Assembly: GCA_028711995.1 (NCBI GenBank)
Contig: JAQTRE010000021.1
Span: 1-33,510 of the forward strand
Direction: 5' to 3'
Source of the DNA: Dehalococcoidia bacterium
GTDB lineage: Bacteria; Chloroflexota; Dehalococcoidia; SZUA-161; SpSt-899
Length of the DNA stretch: 33,510 bases
The notes beneath the pieces are model-generated. The model did no database searches, was not told the DNA's origin, and saw only the letters and a program-made list of their open reading frames with translations. The position numbers and the translations under genes are program-made. The stretch's first letter is position 1; the number at the start of each line of letters is the position of its first letter. This document shows positions 30,898 through 33,510 of the stretch, piece after piece.

Positions 30898-31512
30898 ATG
30901 GTTGATGATAACCTTTATCAAATACTCGGCATCAAGCTGGATGCAACTTCGGTTCAAATAAAGGAAGCCTATCGTTACAAGGCCGTCATACTGCATCCAG
31001 ATCGCCTTGCCAGTATGCCGGACAAATTCCGCGCTAGAGCGGAGGAGGACCTGAAAAAGGTCAACGCAGCATACGAGATTCTATCCGACCCGAACAAACG
31101 GCAGCAATATGATAGAATCATGGAAGCCCAGACGCCTGAAAATCAGTCATCACGTCAAGCACCCCGTCCATGCTCCGCATCAGATATTCCGGCTCACGGC
31201 CATCCCAGATACGAGGTCTATCCGAAGCACATAAATCTGAACAATGCTTTGGTCAATGTTCCAGAACATGGGGCGTTTTTCGTTGAGAGTTCGAACGGCC
31301 CCTTCACAAATGTCTGTTTGGCCTCATCGAAGCCGTGGCTAAAGGTGATCAGAACTACAGCCTTGGGATCTGGTGGATCCAGTTCGGTCATGAGGGTGGA
31401 TATTGAAGGTATAGGTTATGAATGGAATCAAAACTATGCTGGTGTGATTACCGTCAAACTTGACAGAATGCAAGCAGAGGTGAAGGTTAAACTCAGGACG
31501 TTGCGTTTCTAG
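30898..31512 (+). CDS. J-domain protein with C-terminal beta-sandwich-like domain
   Basis: Predicted Hsp70 co-chaperone of about 204 residues. Residues 1-75 are a J domain: NLYQILGIKLDATSVQIKEA, HPD in AVILHPDRLASMP, then EEDLKKVNAAYEILSDPNKR and QQYD. A short Ser/Pro/Gln-rich linker follows, then about 100 residues of alternating hydrophobic pattern (YPKHINLNNALVNVPEHGAF, NYAGVITVKLDRMQAEVKVK) resembling an immunoglobulin-like or BACON-like beta sandwich. There is no Gly/Phe or zinc-finger region, so it is a type III protein and not DnaJ itself. Several ATGs are possible; ATG 30898 is chosen for its AAGGA site, and 30886 is the alternative. No partner chaperone is nearby, though a CIRCE site lies 1 kb away. 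Confidence 0.82.
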   Translation: MVDDNLYQILGIKLDATSVQIKEAYRYKAVILHPDRLASMPDKFRARAEEDLKKVNAAYEILSDPNKRQQYDRIMEAQTPENQSSRQAPRPCSASDIPAHGHPRYEVYPKHINLNNALVNVPEHGAFFVESSNGPFTNVCLASSKPWLKVIRTTALGSGGSSSVMRVDIEGIGYEWNQNYAGVITVKLDRMQAEVKVKLRTLRF

Positions 31513-31693
31513 GCGTAATAAGGCTCGTTTTATGTTTCCTCAGATGATCAATGCGTACAAATCTCGCTGGCATTTCTATGGGCTGGGCAGAGCGTAGCGA
31601 AGAAGATATCTCGTCCGGTTCCTTCATATCTGCAGGCGTACTGCCATGACCAGAGTGTAAGGGGAAGGGATGAAATCGTCAAAAAGGGCAAGA

Positions 31694-32158
31694 TCAGCCC
31701 CTGCGGGGTCTGAGCCGGTTCTGGCTATCGAGGGGAATGGTCACCGGGCCATCGTTGTGGATTTCCACCAGCATGTGAGCCTGGAACTGACCGGTCTCCA
31801 CCTTGATTCCGGCGGAACGGAGAAGCTCGACGAAGGTCCGGAGAAGCGGTTCGGCCTTATCCGGGGGGGCGGCATCGGTAAAACTGGGACGGCGACCTTT
31901 TCGGGTATCGGCGCAGAGGGTGAACTGGCTAACCACCAGAATCTCGCCTCCGGTATCCTGCACTGAGAGGTTGAACTTCCCTTCGGCGTCATTGAAGATG
32001 CGGAGGGTGGTAATTTTGTCGGTGAGGTACTGGGCTTCGTCTTCAGTGTCTTCCGATTCCACTCCCACAAGTACCACCAGTCCCGGCCCGATCCGACCCA
32101 CGGTCTTCCCCTCGACACTCACTGAAGCCTGGGAGACTCGCTGGAGAAGCGCCCTCAT
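31694..32158 (-). CDS. dtd: D-aminoacyl-tRNA deacylase
   Basis: Hydrolyses D-amino acids wrongly attached to tRNA. The 154-residue protein is complete. It starts [18 protein letters not shown] and has [13 protein letters not shown], the signature [17 protein letters not shown] and, near the end, the [12 protein letters not shown] segment; the SQ and GP motifs form the chiral-proofreading site. Start and the FmdB stop overlap as TAATG, so both are translated from the same CIRCE-controlled message. Confidence 0.96.
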   Translation of the reverse strand: MRALLQRVSQASVSVEGKTVGRIGPGLVVLVGVESEDTEDEAQYLTDKITTLRIFNDAEGKFNLSVQDTGGEILVVSQFTLCADTRKGRRPSFTDAAPPDKAEPLLRTFVELLRSAGIKVETGQFQAHMLVEIHNDGPVTIPLDSQNRLRPRRG

Positions 32159-32457
32159 TACTTATCTGCGCTTGCTGATGTTGCTGCCTTGGCTTCAGGC
32201 TCTGACTTGGCCGAGGTTTCTTTTTTGGATTCAGTTACTGGTGCTTCCTCCGACTTGCTTCTGGCGCCGTTGGCAGACGCACTGGGGTAGTCCGTTACAT
32301 AGAAACCTTTGCCTTTGAAGATGATGGGAGCCGGTGTAAAGAGACGCCTGGCCTCGTTCTGGCACTTGGGACAAACACAGATCGGCTCGGCATCAAAGCC
32401 TTGCCTTTCTTCAAAGCCGAAACTGCAGGATGTACACTTGTACTCATAGATGGGCAT
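32158..32457 (-). CDS. FmdB-family zinc-ribbon protein
   Basis: Small zinc-ribbon protein of 99 residues, of the FmdB group whose molecular role is unsettled (described as putative regulators). The conserved part is [34 protein letters not shown] and [13 protein letters not shown], with two CxxC pairs for zinc. The last 40 residues are a low-complexity Ala/Ser/Glu/Lys tail. ATG 32457 has a very strong AGGAGGT site. It is the first gene after a perfect CIRCE operator and is coupled to dtd. Confidence 0.93.
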   Translation of the reverse strand: MPIYEYKCTSCSFGFEERQGFDAEPICVCPKCQNEARRLFTPAPIIFKGKGFYVTDYPSASANGARSKSEEAPVTESKKETSAKSEPEAKAATSASADK

Positions 32458-32504
32458 TGAGGGTTTACCTCCTAAGCTACTTGATGGTTTAGTGATTTAC
32501 ACTA

Positions 32505-32531
32505 TTAGCACTCCCCGACAGAGAGTGCTAA
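32505..32531 (-). promoter_or_regulatory. CIRCE operator (HrcA binding site)
   Basis: Perfect match: TTAGCACTC, nine bases, GAGTGCTAA. It sits just after the -10 of the promoter at 32536-32564 and 48 bp before the FmdB start, the position expected for HrcA repression. An extra partial half site AGCACTT lies at 32541. Confidence 0.93.
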
Positions 32532-32535
32532 TTCA

Positions 32536-32564
32536 AATTTAGCACTTCCGTCTCTCTCTGTCAA
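32536..32564 (-). promoter_or_regulatory. Sigma-70 promoter of FmdB-dtd
   Basis: Minus-strand perfect TTGACA (32564-32559), 17-bp spacer, TAAATT (32541-32536; four of six). The -35 lies inside the last codons of thpR. With the CIRCE site it gives heat-shock-type control. Confidence 0.75.
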
Positions 32565-33135
32565 GAGAAATTGAGGCCAGGCAATTATAGATGGGTCCGC
32601 CCGGAGTGAGAGTGCTCTTCATCAGATGGATGCGGTCCACCTCGAAAGCGATCTGCTCCTTGGTTTTGGTCGCATCGAGCAACCTTCCCAGATCGCTCCG
32701 CTCTCTTGATGTTGCCTGGTCCCGAACCCGACCCAGAGTAAGGTGTGGTGAGAATTCTTTTGTCTCGGGGGCAAAACCCAGATGAGCCAGGGCTTGGTCG
32801 ATCTGTTTTTGTATGGTTGCGATCCTGGAAACTTCACCCCCCACCCCGATCCACACCACCCGGGGCGATCGCAGATTGGGGAATGCGCCTAATTCCTGCA
32901 GTGCCAGTGTGTAGGGCTGGACTTCTGAGGCGGTCTCTTTCATGGCCTCCGCTATCGCGGAGACTTTCTCTCCTGGGATGTTACCCAGGAACTTCAATGT
33001 CAGATGAATCCCATCGGGATCGACCCACTTGACGGCTCTCTCTTGACCTGCCCTGAGTTGGGAGAGCAGTCTGGACAGAACGGCCTTCACTTCTTTCGGA
33101 AGCTCGAGGGCAATAAAGGCTCGGATTTGTTCCAT
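32539..33135 (-). CDS. thpR: RNA 2',3'-cyclic phosphodiesterase (2'-5' RNA ligase family)
   Basis: 2H phosphoesterase acting on RNA ends carrying 2',3'-cyclic phosphate. The 198-residue protein opens RAFIALELPKEVK and carries the two catalytic HxT motifs: HLTLKFLGNI near residue 45 and HLTLGRVRDQ near residue 130, plus the usual VWIGVGG strand. ATG 33135 is taken; a TTG two codons upstream overlaps the stop of the preceding gene. Its 3' end contains the promoter of FmdB-dtd. Confidence 0.95.
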   Translation of the reverse strand: MEQIRAFIALELPKEVKAVLSRLLSQLRAGQERAVKWVDPDGIHLTLKFLGNIPGEKVSAIAEAMKETASEVQPYTLALQELGAFPNLRSPRVVWIGVGGEVSRIATIQKQIDQALAHLGFAPETKEFSPHLTLGRVRDQATSRERSDLGRLLDATKTKEQIAFEVDRIHLMKSTLTPGGPIYNCLASISLDRERRKC

Positions 33136-33137
33136 TT

Positions 33138-33510
33138 TCAAATTCCTAGGATGGTTTGAGCGTTTTCGCCCAGGATTTTATCTCTGCTTTTATTCGGGAT
33201 TTCCACCTTTTGCAGGTCATTGATGATTCGCTTCTGGGCGATGAGCGGATAGTCGCTGCCGAAAAGTATCTTATCTGCTCCAATGATAGCGGCAACGTGA
33301 GGGAAGATATCGTACTTGTAGAGGAACGGCGAGGCTGCCGTATCGAACCAGACGTGTTTCAGTGCCTGTGAAACCTCGGGCATTAAGGCATAGAATGGCA
33401 ACCCGCCGCCCCAGTGGGCGCACACAATCGGTGCATCGGGGAAGCTGGTGATGAACTGATAGAGCATGCCTGGCAGAACATTGCCTTTTCCAGCATAAGG
33501 ATGTCCCACT
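33138..33510 (-). CDS. Amidohydrolase-2 family protein, C-terminal part
   Basis: Metal-dependent TIM-barrel hydrolase or decarboxylase, truncated by the window edge so that the N-terminus is absent. The visible 124 codons have APIVCAHWGGGLPFYALMPE, in which His is a likely metal ligand, HVWFDTAASPFLY, and KILFGSDYPLIAQK, whose Asp is the C-terminal catalytic residue of the family, then a helical end. Substrate cannot be told from this part. It overlaps or abuts thpR, so the two are probably co-transcribed. Confidence 0.85.
   Translation of the reverse strand, partial: VGHPYAGKGNVLPGMLYQFITSFPDAPIVCAHWGGGLPFYALMPEVSQALKHVWFDTAASPFLYKYDIFPHVAAIIGADKILFGSDYPLIAQKRIINDLQKVEIPNKSRDKILGENAQTILGI

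Noticed and set aside
1-33510. tRNA or rRNA genes
   Set aside because: No cloverleaf with a T-loop GGTTCGA-type motif or rRNA-like stretch was seen on either strand by eye. A tRNAscan-SE/Infernal run would be needed to be certain.

Overview
The window reads as a chromosomal segment of an uncultured bacterium, most likely Chloroflexota close to Dehalococcoidia. This placement is inferred from the short 165-residue EF-Ts, a compact cobalamin-type methionine synthase beside ahcY, MTAP and mtnA, and the frame of the rpsB-tsf-pyrH-frr / uppS-cdsA-dxr-rseP-ispG block. No rRNA, tRNA, CRISPR array, IS element or prophage was seen. Genes are dense and mostly ordinary housekeeping genes. TTG and GTG starts are frequent.

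From 18.25 kb down to 1, almost everything is transcribed leftward. rpsB-tsf-pyrH-frr ends at a 13-bp hairpin. A good sigma-70 promoter then starts uppS-cdsA-dxr-rseP-ispG (undecaprenyl and MEP isoprenoid synthesis, CDP-DAG, site-2 protease), with an SRA-HNH modification-dependent nuclease coupled to ispG. Next comes a methionine-cycle and methylthioadenosine group (mtnA, MTAP, core methionine synthase, and later ahcY). It is interrupted by a lysine-rich microprotein, an APH-like/kinase pair split by one in-frame TGA, and a GNAT acetyltransferase that runs 104 bp into ahcY. gatC and the N-terminal part of gatA close the left side.

The centre (18.3-22.8 kb) holds a DNPH1-like nucleotide hydrolase, an RlhA-like U32 protein, an unidentified 232-residue protein, a HAD protein and a small Cys-rich protein. 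From 22.9 kb rightward run a NuoE/NuoF-type NADH-oxidoreductase pair and hisD. A 0.9-kb gene-free stretch follows: repeats first, then an AT-rich part with a palindrome and promoter ahead of a HARE-HTH protein. Convergent to that is a fur-feoA-feoB ferrous-iron operon with a likely Fur operator. The right end has a J-domain protein, a FmdB-dtd operon under a perfect CIRCE operator, thpR and a truncated amidohydrolase.

The strongest non-gene signals are three. First, a dispersed intergenic repeat of about 100-130 bp has up to three hairpins whose arms change in a compensatory way between copies. Second, a perfect HrcA/CIRCE site sits at an unusual target operon. Third, a single in-frame TGA separates two domains that are usually fused. 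I did not find a clear new multi-gene defence or metabolic system; the best candidates for second looks are listed as findings.
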